Part shown: positions 1-9,477 of the stretch, one piece after another
How the letters are laid out: every line of letters starts with the position of its first letter
Numbering within the stretch: position 1 is the first letter of the stretch
Assembly (NCBI RefSeq): GCF_011046555.1
Contig: NZ_CP049246.1
Coordinates: forward strand, 2,356,001 to 2,420,000
From: Sphingobacterium lactis
GTDB taxonomy: Bacteria; Bacteroidota; Bacteroidia; Sphingobacteriales; Sphingobacteriaceae
DNA: 64,000 nt
Direction: 5' to 3'
Position numbers and translations under genes: made by a program
The notes under the pieces: model-generated
What the model saw: only the letters and a program-made list of their open reading frames with translations
Told to the model about the DNA's origin: nothing
Database searches by the model: none

Positions 1-1
1 T

Positions 2-595
2 CATATGTTCGATACGGTCCGGTGGATGCTGGGATTGAAATGGCCGAAGAAAGTAGAGGCCACAGGTGGCATCTATGTGCAAAAGGAGGGAAAGTCCAAT
101 ATCGCGGACACCCAGACTGCCATATTTGAATATGATGAGCTCAACTGTGTTTGGACGCATCGTACCTGGGGGACACCTACCGATCCGGAATACCCTTGGG
201 CATTTATCCTCTATGGTGATAAAGGAACACTTAAGGGAAGTGTGATGAAATATGAATTTATTCCCACCAAAGGAGAGAAAATTATCAAAGAGGTCCTATA
301 TGAAAAAGAAAAATACCCCGAAGATCTGAAAGAACCAAGGATTGAATTGCATGCAGCTCCAGCATCTCGACGCCACCTGTTGAATCTCTTGGAAGCGATA
401 GATACCGACACCTTACCTGTAGCCGATATTTTGGAAGGTCATATTTCCTCTGCCAGCTGTATTCTGGCAAATATTTCCATGCAATTGCAACGACCGATCT
501 ACTATGATCCCGAGAAAAGAATCTGTGTGGATGATAAAGAAGCCACTGCACTGTTAAAAAGAGAATATAGAGCGCCGTGGAGACATCCCTTTTAG
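2..595 (+). CDS. Gfo/Idh/MocA-family oxidoreductase, C-terminal part (5' truncated by window edge)
   Basis: This is the C-terminal part of an NAD(P)-dependent sugar or inositol-type dehydrogenase. The frame is open from the first bases, reading His-Met-Phe-Asp-Thr-Val-Arg-Trp, which resembles the active-site helix that precedes the C-terminal beta-sheet domain in this family. The N-terminal Rossmann domain therefore lies to the left of the window, and the internal ATG at 5 is not the real start. The rest fits the C-terminal domain used for substrate binding and oligomerisation (for example AIFEYDELNCVWTHRTWG, then YGDKGTLKGS). The substrate cannot be told from this fragment. Confidence 0.75.
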   Translation, partial: HMFDTVRWMLGLKWPKKVEATGGIYVQKEGKSNIADTQTAIFEYDELNCVWTHRTWGTPTDPEYPWAFILYGDKGTLKGSVMKYEFIPTKGEKIIKEVLYEKEKYPEDLKEPRIELHAAPASRRHLLNLLEAIDTDTLPVADILEGHISSASCILANISMQLQRPIYYDPEKRICVDDKEATALLKREYRAPWRHPF

Positions 596-626
596 AGATG
601 AGATGTGAGATGTGAGATTTGAGACA
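594..626. repeat. Short tandem GAGATGT-like repeat
   Basis: Just after the oxidoreductase stop, the unit TGAGATG (degenerating to TGAGATT) repeats about four times. It is low-complexity intergenic DNA with no hairpin potential. No function is inferred. Confidence 0.5.
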
Positions 627-742
627 GTGTGTCCTTTTATCTCTTTAATTCAGGACGATGCTTGCTCCTTGGAGGTGAGAGTTGATTGATTAAATTATTG
701 AGTTTGGGATCGGTGAAGTAATTTTGATATTTATAGCAGACT

Positions 743-1720
743 TTAAATTTTAGGTTCGTGCTTGAGGCTGATCTCACGTAATAGGTTTATAAAGTTATCG
801 CGTAAAATTTGTGGTTCAGCGATTTCGATCATATCTCCGAACATTAACAACCATCGTGGAAATTCATGCTTTATATCTTTGACATCAAAATGCATCTCAA
901 TATGATCTGCATGTTTAATTTCGTCTACTAGGCCGTAGTAATTCCTTTGCCAACGGAGATAACTGGAATATTCGGGTTTTACCCGAATAATGGCCCTGAC
1001 TTTAGGTGCTTCGGGTTGAGCTTTTGCCTCTAGGTATTCCCCAATGGTCATGTGACGGGTACTAAATGGTGTTTTTGTTAATTGAATCCGGTTGATGCGG
1101 TCGCTTCGAAATTGCCGAAAGTCTTGTTTTTCTATGCAGAAAGCAACGATATACCAGAAGCCGATTTCATGGATAATGCCAATCGGCTCAATGGTCCGAA
1201 GCTGCGGACGGTCGTCTTTAATGCCTTGATAATCAATCTGTACTTGTTTTTTATTGGCTATGCTTTCAATGGCGTAGCTCAGTACATGGGGAACTTTTTC
1301 CTGAAATATAGGGCTTCCCTGTTTACGCATGATGATTTGATCCTGGGTATGGTTGACCAGATCGAGTTCTTGACTTTTTAGGATGGCCTTTATTTTCATC
1401 ATGGCGGAGGCATGGATGGCCGCACTGGCTTCATCCAAGAATTTCTCCGCTAATTTTTCCACAGCTACGAAACTGAGTGCTTCTTCTTTGGTAAAACTAA
1501 CAGGAGGGAGGCGGTAGCCTTCCATCAGGCTGTAGCCCATTCCCGCTTCCCCAATTAGGGGAACGCCGGCTTGTTCCAGACTGCGAATATCCCTATAGAT
1601 GGTACGTAGGCTCACGTCGAAACGATCGGCCAAATCCTGTGCCCGAACAACGCGCTTTGATTGCATCTGGATCAGGATTTCAACGATTCGGTCCAGACGT
1701 TTTTTTATATCTACAGACAT
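743..1720 (-). CDS. WYL-domain transcriptional regulator (HTH_11 / YafY type)
   Basis: A 325-residue DNA-binding regulator. Residues about 8-60 form a DeoR-like winged helix (DLADRFDVSLRTIYRDIRSLEQAGVPL). A middle WYL domain follows (about 145-225, with IEPIGIIHEIGFWYIVAFC and a FRSDRI segment) and then a WCX-type C-terminal extension. WYL domains are ligand-sensing modules, and the ligand here is unknown. It starts 7 bp after the stop of the upstream metallo-hydrolase gene on the same strand, so the two are probably co-transcribed and the regulator may control that hydrolase. Length is normal for the family. Confidence 0.85.
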   Translation of the reverse strand: MSVDIKKRLDRIVEILIQMQSKRVVRAQDLADRFDVSLRTIYRDIRSLEQAGVPLIGEAGMGYSLMEGYRLPPVSFTKEEALSFVAVEKLAEKFLDEASAAIHASAMMKIKAILKSQELDLVNHTQDQIIMRKQGSPIFQEKVPHVLSYAIESIANKKQVQIDYQGIKDDRPQLRTIEPIGIIHEIGFWYIVAFCIEKQDFRQFRSDRINRIQLTKTPFSTRHMTIGEYLEAKAQPEAPKVRAIIRVKPEYSSYLRWQRNYYGLVDEIKHADHIEMHFDVKDIKHEFPRWLLMFGDMIEIAEPQILRDNFINLLREISLKHEPKI

Positions 1721-1727
1721 CGCTGAC

Positions 1728-2564
1728 TTATAGTTCGCTTAATTTGAAGGTGTCTTTCAGTCGGATGCCCTTTTCTGTATACTGCAGCGTGGCGCATTCA
1801 TGTTCAGCATCATGCTCCAGAAACATAATGTATTCCTTATCCACGATCTCTTTCCAATAATCTTGACGCTCTTGCATGGTTACCAAAGGACGCACGTCAT
1901 ACCCCATAACATAGGCGATGGGGATATGGCCGACGGAAGGAAGCAGATCTGCCATATACAGTAAGGTTTTTCCCTTATATTCAATCTGCGGCAACATCAT
2001 GGCTTCGGTATGGCCATTAGCAAAACGCATCTGTATAGATGAATCATATTGGGGAGCGCCGATGTCGATAAAGTTCAACTGACCGCTCTCTTGGATCGGC
2101 AAGATATTTTCTTTGAGAAAGGATGCTTTCTCACGCGGGTTGGGGTTTACCGCCCATTCCCAATGATCTTTGTTTGTCCAATATCGTGCGTTTTTAAATG
2201 CTGGCAACAAGCGCTCACCTTCGCGAACGATGGCACCTCCACAGTGATCAAAATGAAGATGAGTCAAAATAACGTCTGTGATATCGTCACGGTGGAAACC
2301 CAACTTCGCTAGGGAAGAATCCAAGGTGGCATCACCGTGCATGTAATAGTGGCTGAAGAATTTTTCATCTTGTTTGTCGCCAATCCCAGTGTCCACCAAC
2401 GTCAACCGTTTGCCATCCTCGATAAGGAGCAGACGGGTGGCCCAAGTACACAGGTTTCGTTCGTCGGCAGGGTTTGTCCGTTGCCAAATACTTTTTGGAA
2501 CAACGCCAAACATGGCACCGCCATCCAGTTTAAAAAATCCAGTATCTATACTATGTAATTTCAT
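1728..2564 (-). CDS. Metallo-beta-lactamase-fold hydrolase (lactonase-like)
   Basis: A 278-residue MBL-fold enzyme with a full set of apparent metal ligands: THLHFDHCGG (His102, His104, Asp106, His107), a later His in the GHTEAM segment, Asp in YMADLLP and His in FLEHDAEH. The architecture matches the AHL-lactonase/AttM-like branch, so ester or lactone hydrolysis is likely, but the substrate cannot be assigned. There is no signal peptide, so it is cytoplasmic. It heads a two-gene unit with the WYL regulator. Confidence 0.8.
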   Translation of the reverse strand: MKLHSIDTGFFKLDGGAMFGVVPKSIWQRTNPADERNLCTWATRLLLIEDGKRLTLVDTGIGDKQDEKFFSHYYMHGDATLDSSLAKLGFHRDDITDVILTHLHFDHCGGAIVREGERLLPAFKNARYWTNKDHWEWAVNPNPREKASFLKENILPIQESGQLNFIDIGAPQYDSSIQMRFANGHTEAMMLPQIEYKGKTLLYMADLLPSVGHIPIAYVMGYDVRPLVTMQERQDYWKEIVDKEYIMFLEHDAEHECATLQYTEKGIRLKDTFKLSEL

Positions 2565-2672
2565 TTCGATTCCCTCTTTCTATAAAAATGAGGTTTTCTG
2601 CCGAGGTAGGCAAATGAAATTCGTAACTCCTTAAACAAGCTTCCGCTAAAAAAAGTTATCATTGCAAAAGGT

Positions 2673-3125
2673 ATGAAAAAAAATACACTAAACAATTCAT
2701 TGAAAATGAAACAGATGCTTAAAAGAATATTCTTGCTAACCTTGCTTTTAATAGGTGTTTCGCAGGTACAGGCGCAAATAAACCAACAAAATGACAAACT
2801 CTATGTCCGATTGGCGGAAATTGAAATTCGTCCCGAATGTATCGAGGCTTATAGAAAGATTCTGGTCTATGAAGCCAAGGAATCCGTCGCTAAAGAAAAG
2901 GGAGTACTCTCCATTTTTCCTATGACGATTGCGGGCGAGCCTCATAAAATCCGAATTCTAGAAATCTATGCGTCAAAACAAGCGTATTCTTCGCATTTGG
3001 AAACCGAACATTTTAAATTTTATAAAAACGAGACCGCAAAAATGGTAAAGGATCTGAAATTGATCGATCTGGAGACATTAGATCCAGAATTTATATCAAT
3101 GATTTTCAAAAAGGCAGTCGATTAA
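2673..3125 (+). CDS. Secreted antibiotic-biosynthesis-monooxygenase (ABM) domain protein
   Basis: A 150-residue protein with a hydrophobic signal segment (about 18-33, ending in SQVQAQ) followed by a single ABM/dimeric alpha-beta-barrel domain. RLAEIEIRPECIEAYRKIL opens the domain and SHLETEHFKFYKNETAKMV is the conserved helix with the family's His-rich feature. Relatives include quinol monooxygenases, but the catalytic role is uncertain. The ATG at 2673 is used; ATGs at 2706 or 2715 would also keep the signal peptide. It is monocistronic, with a hairpin terminator about 100 bp downstream. Confidence 0.75.
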   Translation: MKKNTLNNSLKMKQMLKRIFLLTLLLIGVSQVQAQINQQNDKLYVRLAEIEIRPECIEAYRKILVYEAKESVAKEKGVLSIFPMTIAGEPHKIRILEIYASKQAYSSHLETEHFKFYKNETAKMVKDLKLIDLETLDPEFISMIFKKAVD

Positions 3126-3230
3126 CGAATCAGTAATTTTGGTAGTTTTATCCGTATTGCGGGTAGGAAAAAGAAAAGTTAATTGATCAACTTTGACAAG
3201 TTAGTTTATAGTCATGTCAACATGATGAGG

Positions 3231-3254
3231 AAAGGGCATAGTGCCCTTTTTTTG
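3231..3254 (+). terminator. Rho-independent terminator after ABM gene
   Basis: AAAGGGCA and TGCCCTTT form an 8-bp stem with a three-base loop, followed directly by a T-run. Confidence 0.8.
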
Positions 3255-3353
3255 TGCATTATACTTCGATGTGCCTAAGATTCCAAATTATATTCCCTTC
3301 ATTGGGTGATTTAGCAGTATCTTCGTGGTATAAAATACCCAATCAACAAAATT

Positions 3354-4073
3354 ATGACGTACAGCAAGAAATCTTCGGTGAAGGAAATCCAGGAGCGTTT
3401 TGACCAGGATGTGGAACGATTTTCGAATCTGGAAACCGGCCAGTTAACCACATTGGATGCTAAATTCAATATGGACCTGATCACGACGGCAATTGTCAAA
3501 GCATACCCAAAGTTGGCCACGGTATTGGATATTGGCTGCGGTGCGGGTAACTATGATGTGAGCTTACTTCAGCAGAAAAGCCCTTTAAACATGACACTTG
3601 TGGATCTAAGTAAGCCCATGTTGGAACGTGCCGAGCAACGCGTACGGGTATTGAACACCGGAGAAACCAAAACTGCACAGGGTGACTTCCGGAAAATGGA
3701 ATTTGCTGCTGGGCAATTTGATGTCATCATCGCTACAGCGGTCCTCCATCACCTGCGTGATGACCAGGATTGGGAAGATGCCTTCAAAAAATTATACAAT
3801 TGGCTAAAACCAGGAGGCAGCATCTGGATATTCGACCTGATCCAACAGCAAAATCCAGCGCTCCAAAAATTTGTTTACCAAGAACTATACGGTGATTACC
3901 TCATCAAACTAAAAGATGAAGCCTATAGAGACCATGTTTTCGCCTATATTGAAAAAGAAGATTCCCCAAGACCCCTCATGTACCAATTGGACATGCTCCG
4001 AAAAGTCGGTTTTTCAGAGGTGGATATCCTGCACAAAAACCTATGCTTCGCCTCTTTTGTCGGCGTAAAATAA
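3354..4073 (+). CDS. Class I SAM-dependent methyltransferase
   Basis: A 239-residue Rossmann-fold methyltransferase. Motif I is VLDIGCGAGNYD (residues 58-68), the acidic strand-2 end is TLVDLSKPML, motif III-like FDVIIATAVLHHL follows, and KPGGSIWIFDL is the post-motif strand. The layout matches the small-molecule Methyltransf_11/25 type. The substrate is not evident. It stands alone, in opposite orientation to glnN downstream. Confidence 0.8.
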   Translation: MTYSKKSSVKEIQERFDQDVERFSNLETGQLTTLDAKFNMDLITTAIVKAYPKLATVLDIGCGAGNYDVSLLQQKSPLNMTLVDLSKPMLERAEQRVRVLNTGETKTAQGDFRKMEFAAGQFDVIIATAVLHHLRDDQDWEDAFKKLYNWLKPGGSIWIFDLIQQQNPALQKFVYQELYGDYLIKLKDEAYRDHVFAYIEKEDSPRPLMYQLDMLRKVGFSEVDILHKNLCFASFVGVK

Positions 4074-4132
4074 ATCCATAATCACTTGTCTAATAGTCAG
4101 ATCCTCGTTTGATTAATGCATTCCGTCGTTTC

Positions 4133-4162
4133 CAAAAAAAAGGACGCCCAATTGGACGTCCT
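4133..4162 (-). terminator. Terminator of glnN
   Basis: Read on the minus strand, a 9-bp stem (AGGACGTCC / GGGCGTCCT, one G-T pair) with an AATT loop is followed by a run of T. It lies about 45 bp after the glnN stop. Confidence 0.8.
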
Positions 4163-4204
4163 AGGTCTTAATTCTTAATACTAAGTACTATATACTAGTA
4201 AATT

Positions 4205-6394
4205 CTAGTGAATAAAAAGTAACTCTCTTAATTTCGGCAATGGCCATTTCGAATCGTCAACTATTTTTTCCAATTTATTGACATTGTATCGAATTTCATC
4301 GAAGAATGGTTTTACCACCTCATCATAAGCAATTGCTTTTTCACGGATATCTTCAATCGTGTTTGCTTTTTTCCGTGCTTGGCGCATTTCTTCTGCTTGT
4401 TCCAGAATAATGTTCACATGTTTCGAGATCCGCTCCACATAGTTCAATTGGGAGCTGTATGCTTCCTTGTTAAGCCCTAAATCCTTTAGACCGCGTACAT
4501 TTTCAATCAACTGATTTTGGTAGATGATACATGCCGGCGCAATTTGACTTGTTACTACATCACCGATAACACGTGCTTCGATCTGTAATTTCTTGAAGAA
4601 ATTCTCCAACAAGATCTCATGTCTGGCTTCTGATTCTCTTTTGCTGAAGATTCCCAAAGTTTCAAAGAGCGCAATGGATTCTGGTTTTACATAGACATCC
4701 AAAGCTTTAGGTGTGGATTTGATGTTGGATAGGCCACGTGCTGCAGCTTCGATTTCCCATTCCTCGCTATAGCCATTTCCTTCGAAACGGATTGCTTTTG
4801 AATCTTTAATGTATTTGCGCACCACGTTCAAGATGGCAAGGTCTTTTTTCGTTCCTTTTTTGATTTGCTTATCCACTTCATTCTTAAATTCGATCAACTG
4901 GGTTGCCACGATCGCATTCAAGATAGTCATAGGTAGGGCGGAGTTTGCGGATGAACCAACTGCACGGAATTCGAATTTATTTCCTGTAAAAGCAAATGGC
5001 GAAGTTCTATTACGATCGGTGTTATCCATCTTTAAGTCTGGAATTTTAGGAATACCATGCCACAAGCTAGCATCAGCCTTCACTTTCTTCGCTACGCGTG
5101 CAGATTCAACCTCTTCCAAGATCTCATCCAATTGGGAGCCCAAGAAGATGGAGATAATTGCCGGAGGAGCTTCATTGGCACCTAAGCGGTGGTCATTGGA
5201 ATGGCTGGCAATGGAAGCACGCAATAGATCGGCATGTTCAAATACTGCCTTAATGGTGTTCACAAAGAACGTCAAGAACATCAGGTTGTTCTTTGGCGTT
5301 TTCCCAGGTGACAACAGGTTAACTCCTGTATTGGTGATCAAGGACCAGTTGTTATGCTTGCCTGATCCGTTTACTCCACTATATGGTTTTTCGTGCAATA
5401 ACACTTTGAAGTTATGGCGGATGGCAACCTGTTCCATGACGTTCATCAACAATTGGTTGTGGTCAATGGCTAAGTTGATTTCCTCAAACATAGGTGCACA
5501 TTCGAATTGCGATGGTGCAACTTCATTGTGACGGGTCTTCAATGGAATACCTAGTTTAAGGGCTTCATTTTCAAGATCCACCATATACGCTAATACACGT
5601 TCAGGGATAGCACCGAAGTAATGATCCTCCAATTGTTGACCTTTAGCGGACATGTGACCAAATAAGGTTCTACCTGTCAATTGCAGATCCGGGCGGGCAT
5701 TGTAAAGGGCAAGGTCTACCAAGAAGTATTCCTGTTCGATACCTAAAGAGGCAGTCACCTTTGTTACCGCTTTATCGAAGTATTGAGCAACTTCAGTTGC
5801 TGCGCGATCGATGGAAGCAATGGCTTTCAACAAAGGCGCTTTGTAATCTAAAGATTCTCCTGTGTAAGAAACGAATACCGTTGGGATACAAAGTGTTTTA
5901 CCGGCGCCTGTTTCAAAGATGAAAGCAGGGGAGGAAGGATCCCATGCCGTATACCCACGTGCCTCGAAAGTGTTACGGATACCGCCATTTGGGAATGAGG
6001 ATGCATCAGGTTCCTGTTGAACAAGTGCATCGGCATTAAACTTCTCAATAGCACTACCATCACTATCGGGCTCAAAAAAAGCATCATGTTTTTCTGCTGT
6101 CGAACCTGTTAACGGTTGAAACCAGTGGGTATAGTGTGTCGCACCGTTTTCCAATGCCCAAGTTTTCATGGCTTGTGCAATGTAATCCGCCAGTTCGCGG
6201 CTGATTCTCTTGTTCTCATCAATAGCAGTGGTCAACTCTTGAAAGGTGCCTTTTGGAAGATAATCTCTCATTTTGTTGATGCTGAATACATTTTTGTTGT
6301 AAATGTGAATCGCACGCTCTGAATTCACCTCCGTTGTTTCGTTGAACATGTGCTTGGAAGCGGATTCAACTGCTGAAAGTCTTGAATTTAACAT
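4205..6394 (-). CDS. glnN: Glutamine synthetase type III
   Basis: A 729-residue GSIII enzyme making glutamine from glutamate, ammonia and ATP. The length is right for the large GSIII class and far above GSI or GSII. Visible signatures include the N-terminal TGAGKTLCIPTVFVSY segment, the glutamate/ATP-site stretch GSGKHNNWSL, the EVAPSQFE element and a long helical C-terminal region with coiled-coil character. It is the main glutamine synthetase in many Bacteroidota. It is transcribed alone, from a clear promoter about 60 bp upstream to a strong terminator. Confidence 0.95.
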   Translation of the reverse strand: MLNSRLSAVESASKHMFNETTEVNSERAIHIYNKNVFSINKMRDYLPKGTFQELTTAIDENKRISRELADYIAQAMKTWALENGATHYTHWFQPLTGSTAEKHDAFFEPDSDGSAIEKFNADALVQQEPDASSFPNGGIRNTFEARGYTAWDPSSPAFIFETGAGKTLCIPTVFVSYTGESLDYKAPLLKAIASIDRAATEVAQYFDKAVTKVTASLGIEQEYFLVDLALYNARPDLQLTGRTLFGHMSAKGQQLEDHYFGAIPERVLAYMVDLENEALKLGIPLKTRHNEVAPSQFECAPMFEEINLAIDHNQLLMNVMEQVAIRHNFKVLLHEKPYSGVNGSGKHNNWSLITNTGVNLLSPGKTPKNNLMFLTFFVNTIKAVFEHADLLRASIASHSNDHRLGANEAPPAIISIFLGSQLDEILEEVESARVAKKVKADASLWHGIPKIPDLKMDNTDRNRTSPFAFTGNKFEFRAVGSSANSALPMTILNAIVATQLIEFKNEVDKQIKKGTKKDLAILNVVRKYIKDSKAIRFEGNGYSEEWEIEAAARGLSNIKSTPKALDVYVKPESIALFETLGIFSKRESEARHEILLENFFKKLQIEARVIGDVVTSQIAPACIIYQNQLIENVRGLKDLGLNKEAYSSQLNYVERISKHVNIILEQAEEMRQARKKANTIEDIREKAIAYDEVVKPFFDEIRYNVNKLEKIVDDSKWPLPKLRELLFIH

Positions 6395-6458
6395 GATGTT
6401 TTTGGTGTATTAAATATAAGTTTGTTGATTATGTCTTTATTTTATCAGAAATAATATT

Positions 6459-6486
6459 CAAAAGTAGAGTAATTTTAGAAAAACAA
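6459..6486 (-). promoter_or_regulatory. Bacteroidota-type promoter of glnN
   Basis: On the minus strand TTG (6484-6486) is followed after 17 bases by TACTTTTG (6459-6466), which matches the TTG-N17-23-TAnnTTTG consensus of this phylum. It would give a leader of about 55-60 nt before the glnN ATG. Confidence 0.65.
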
Positions 6487-6539
6487 GTAATTTTTTTTGA
6501 AAAAATAATTGATTTCTAATGTTTCGATTGTTTTTTAAT

Positions 6540-6579
6540 AAAAATAGCCGATAAAAATGAATTTTTATCGGCTATTTTT
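6540..6579 (-). terminator. Long perfect hairpin terminator after S9 peptidase
   Basis: Two perfectly complementary 19-base arms (AAAAATAGCCGATAAAAAT and its complement) are separated by only GA. The A/T flanks give a U-run in transcripts from the minus strand, so it ends the S9 peptidase transcript and insulates glnN upstream DNA. Confidence 0.85.
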
Positions 6580-6594
6580 GGTTTTTACACGTTA

Positions 6595-9387
6595 TTATTC
6601 TGTCTCAAGACCCCAATCTATTCCTTTTTCAGTTGCTTTGACACCTTTTTTGATCCAATTAGCAGCAGGCTTTCCTTTAAGAAAATGATCGAAGAATTGT
6701 GCTTCACGGATTTGAATATCCTTTCTGTTCTGTCTTTGCATTAAATTATGGTCATCGCCATTATAATTTAACAGCCAAACCGGTTTATTCAATCTTCGAA
6801 GGGCAGTGAAGAATTCAATACCTTGGTACCACGGCACGGCACCATCTTGATCGTTGTGCATAATGGCAACAGGTGTATTTACCTTATCCATGAAAAAGAG
6901 TGGTGAATTTTCAATGTAGAGATCCCGTGCTTCCCACAAACTCTTACCGATACGACTTTGGGTATTCTCGTATTGAAATTGACGTGACATACCCGTTCCC
7001 CACCGGATACCGCCATAGGCGGAGGTCATATTGACCACTGGGGCACCTGACCAAGCCGCAGCATACATATCAGTACGCGTTATTAAATGTGCTACTTGAT
7101 AACCTCCCCAGCTTTGACCCTGGATGCCCATTTTTGTAGAATCAACCCACGCATTGCTCCGGGCAAGGTGCAGCATCCCTGAATTGATATACTCTTCAGC
7201 AGAACGACCAGGGTAACCATCTTCGTAACGGATATCAGGTGTGAACACCAAATAACCATTGCTGACGAAATACGGGATATTTAAGCGTGATGGTGTTGGT
7301 GCCGGTGCTTGGTAAGTATACAGACCATCGCTTAATGTCTCATAGAAATAGGCGATGATCGGATATTTCTTGTTGGGGTCAAAATCTTCCGGTTTGTATA
7401 AAATTCCCTCAGCTTTGAAACCGCGAGGGGTAGTCCAGTTGATCAATTCAGCGGTTCCCCAATTGTAATTGTCTTGCTGCGGATTGATGTCCGTCAAACG
7501 TGTCTCTGTTTTAAAATCTTCCAAGACATAAAGATCCGGTGAATGCACGTAATCTTCTTTGGTATAGATTAAAGTATTCAACTTCTCATCCGCGGACAAC
7601 ATTCTGTAGGTAAATGGGCCGGACCAGAGGGGGCTAATATCGTTCTTACCTAATTTGTAAAGACCATTTTCCTTGGTGATCTTATTGAACCCCGTCAGAT
7701 AGATACTTTTGCTCTCATCGATTTCATTGAAACCTATCCGTGGATCATCCTGTCTATATAAATTTTGGATGCGATAGACAATTTGATTCTTTCTACCCAA
7801 TCCTTGGCTTAAGTTTATTTTATGTTTTCCATCGAGGCTTAATTTCCAGACATCATAACGGTCATTGATGAATACATGTTTGCCGTCGGTGGTCCAACCT
7901 GCTATACCATACGGGCCTGGTGCTGCTGGGACGTCATTCTCTTCATCAACAAAACTCACCGCTAGGCCATCATTCAATTGAACTGTTTTTTCAGATGGAA
8001 TGTGGAAACTATTCCAACTGCCGTTATCACGGTTGAAGTAGATGATGTACTCACCTTTTGGGGATAACATCGCATAACCAGCATTGGATTTTGTGACCAA
8101 TTTATTTTTTCCCGTTAAGGTCGATACCGCATAAATATCTGATCTGCTGCCCCCGGACCATTGCGTTTCGATTCTGTAATCTTTGTCCGAAGTGGCCAGC
8201 GCCCACTCATTGTCCGCTTCGGGCGTGAGGTTTATCCGATTAAACGTGTCATCAGATAGGGGTAGCACTTGCCTATTGCCCTGTGTATGCAGAACTGCTG
8301 TGTAGCTGCGGCTTTGATCACGCTTCAAATTAACCAATTGCATCGGCTGTAAATAATCATCTTGCCAGTGCCATATATCTACCTTGGCGTGTTCAAACTC
8401 CACCAAAGTCGTGTCCTTTACTCGGGGAATAGGTGCAAGTCCAAAATAAAGCCGCTTGCCCGATTTGCTGTAGGTTATTGAGCCATCACCGGAAACCGAC
8501 CAATTTTTAGGGATTCCAGAACTTTGTTGATCAGCAAGAACAATGGCTGAATCCTGTTTGTTGGTGTAATAGTAAAGCTTGTAATCTTTCAATAGCGATT
8601 TTTCCGGTGTTTTATCAGCAAGAAAGGAGAGTTGTTGCTCCTGATCATCAAAGGTTAGCTGTTTATATGTTCCTTTTCCCGCACTTATCTTTTTTGGTTT
8701 CTTATCCTTCATGTCCATAATAAAAAGCCCAGATTCATTTAAGCTATCCTTTTCTGGACCTTTTATCGAGTAAACCAGATACTTGCCATTTTCACTCCAG
8801 GAATAGGTGTCCACTTTCGGGATATTGGTGGTATCCTTTGATGCTAGGTTTAGGATACTTAGCGTCTGCACCGGTTTTTCTTTTTTACTGTTTTTCGATT
8901 TGCTGCTATCCTGTTTGGCCATAGGTGTTATTTCCGAAAGGAAGGCTAAATAATCATTTCCTTTTTTCGGAAGCTTGTATGATTTTACCTGTGGATATTT
9001 AATGGATACTTCATTGGTCAGGTCAAAGATAAGTAGCGAATCCTTTGGCATTTCTTCGGGTTTCTTCTTTTTTATCTTTGCCTGCCTAGTTTCTTGGAAA
9101 AGCGGTTTTATGAGTGTGGCTAGGAATTTTTCATTTTCTGATAGTTGAAGGTCGCTGGCTCGAGGGACGCTCAGGATTTGATTTTTTTTGGCATCATTTA
9201 ATATAGAAAGTGCATCACCTTCTTGCGGCATGATGGAGTAGTAAATATATTTCCCCGATTTGCTTATTTCTGGGCGACTAATGGATTTCCAGTTGTCATA
9301 GACGGAATGGTCTATTGGTTTCTTTTGCGCATGGGAAAGGGATATGCTTCCCAAGGCCAAAAGTAAAAGGCCTAATTTACGATTCAT
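6595..9387 (-). CDS. S9 family (prolyl-oligopeptidase-type) serine peptidase, secreted
   Basis: A 930-residue exported peptidase with a cleavable signal peptide (MNRKLGLLLLALGSISLSHA). The large N-terminal region looks like a WD-type beta-propeller and the C-terminal alpha/beta-hydrolase domain carries GQSWGGY (nucleophile Ser near residue 757), the Asp in HNDQDGAVPW and the His in GDDHNLM. It is longer than typical DPP-like S9 enzymes because of a Lys-rich insertion in the propeller (about residues 100-170). A role in periplasmic peptide degradation is likely. It is divergent from the SIMPL gene, with about 90 bp between them. Confidence 0.85.
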   Translation of the reverse strand: MNRKLGLLLLALGSISLSHAQKKPIDHSVYDNWKSISRPEISKSGKYIYYSIMPQEGDALSILNDAKKNQILSVPRASDLQLSENEKFLATLIKPLFQETRQAKIKKKKPEEMPKDSLLIFDLTNEVSIKYPQVKSYKLPKKGNDYLAFLSEITPMAKQDSSKSKNSKKEKPVQTLSILNLASKDTTNIPKVDTYSWSENGKYLVYSIKGPEKDSLNESGLFIMDMKDKKPKKISAGKGTYKQLTFDDQEQQLSFLADKTPEKSLLKDYKLYYYTNKQDSAIVLADQQSSGIPKNWSVSGDGSITYSKSGKRLYFGLAPIPRVKDTTLVEFEHAKVDIWHWQDDYLQPMQLVNLKRDQSRSYTAVLHTQGNRQVLPLSDDTFNRINLTPEADNEWALATSDKDYRIETQWSGGSRSDIYAVSTLTGKNKLVTKSNAGYAMLSPKGEYIIYFNRDNGSWNSFHIPSEKTVQLNDGLAVSFVDEENDVPAAPGPYGIAGWTTDGKHVFINDRYDVWKLSLDGKHKINLSQGLGRKNQIVYRIQNLYRQDDPRIGFNEIDESKSIYLTGFNKITKENGLYKLGKNDISPLWSGPFTYRMLSADEKLNTLIYTKEDYVHSPDLYVLEDFKTETRLTDINPQQDNYNWGTAELINWTTPRGFKAEGILYKPEDFDPNKKYPIIAYFYETLSDGLYTYQAPAPTPSRLNIPYFVSNGYLVFTPDIRYEDGYPGRSAEEYINSGMLHLARSNAWVDSTKMGIQGQSWGGYQVAHLITRTDMYAAAWSGAPVVNMTSAYGGIRWGTGMSRQFQYENTQSRIGKSLWEARDLYIENSPLFFMDKVNTPVAIMHNDQDGAVPWYQGIEFFTALRRLNKPVWLLNYNGDDHNLMQRQNRKDIQIREAQFFDHFLKGKPAANWIKKGVKATEKGIDWGLETE

Positions 9388-9477
9388 ATATGTTGGTGTT
9401 TGGAATTCAATTATAGGTAAAATTTACTAACTTAGGTCTTACAAGAAGATAACAATCTTATTATAAATGCTTAATAT

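Noticed and set aside
4809..5531. Long plus-strand frame of 240 codons
   Set aside because: Antisense to glnN, whose protein is fully recognisable; no motif in the antisense reading.
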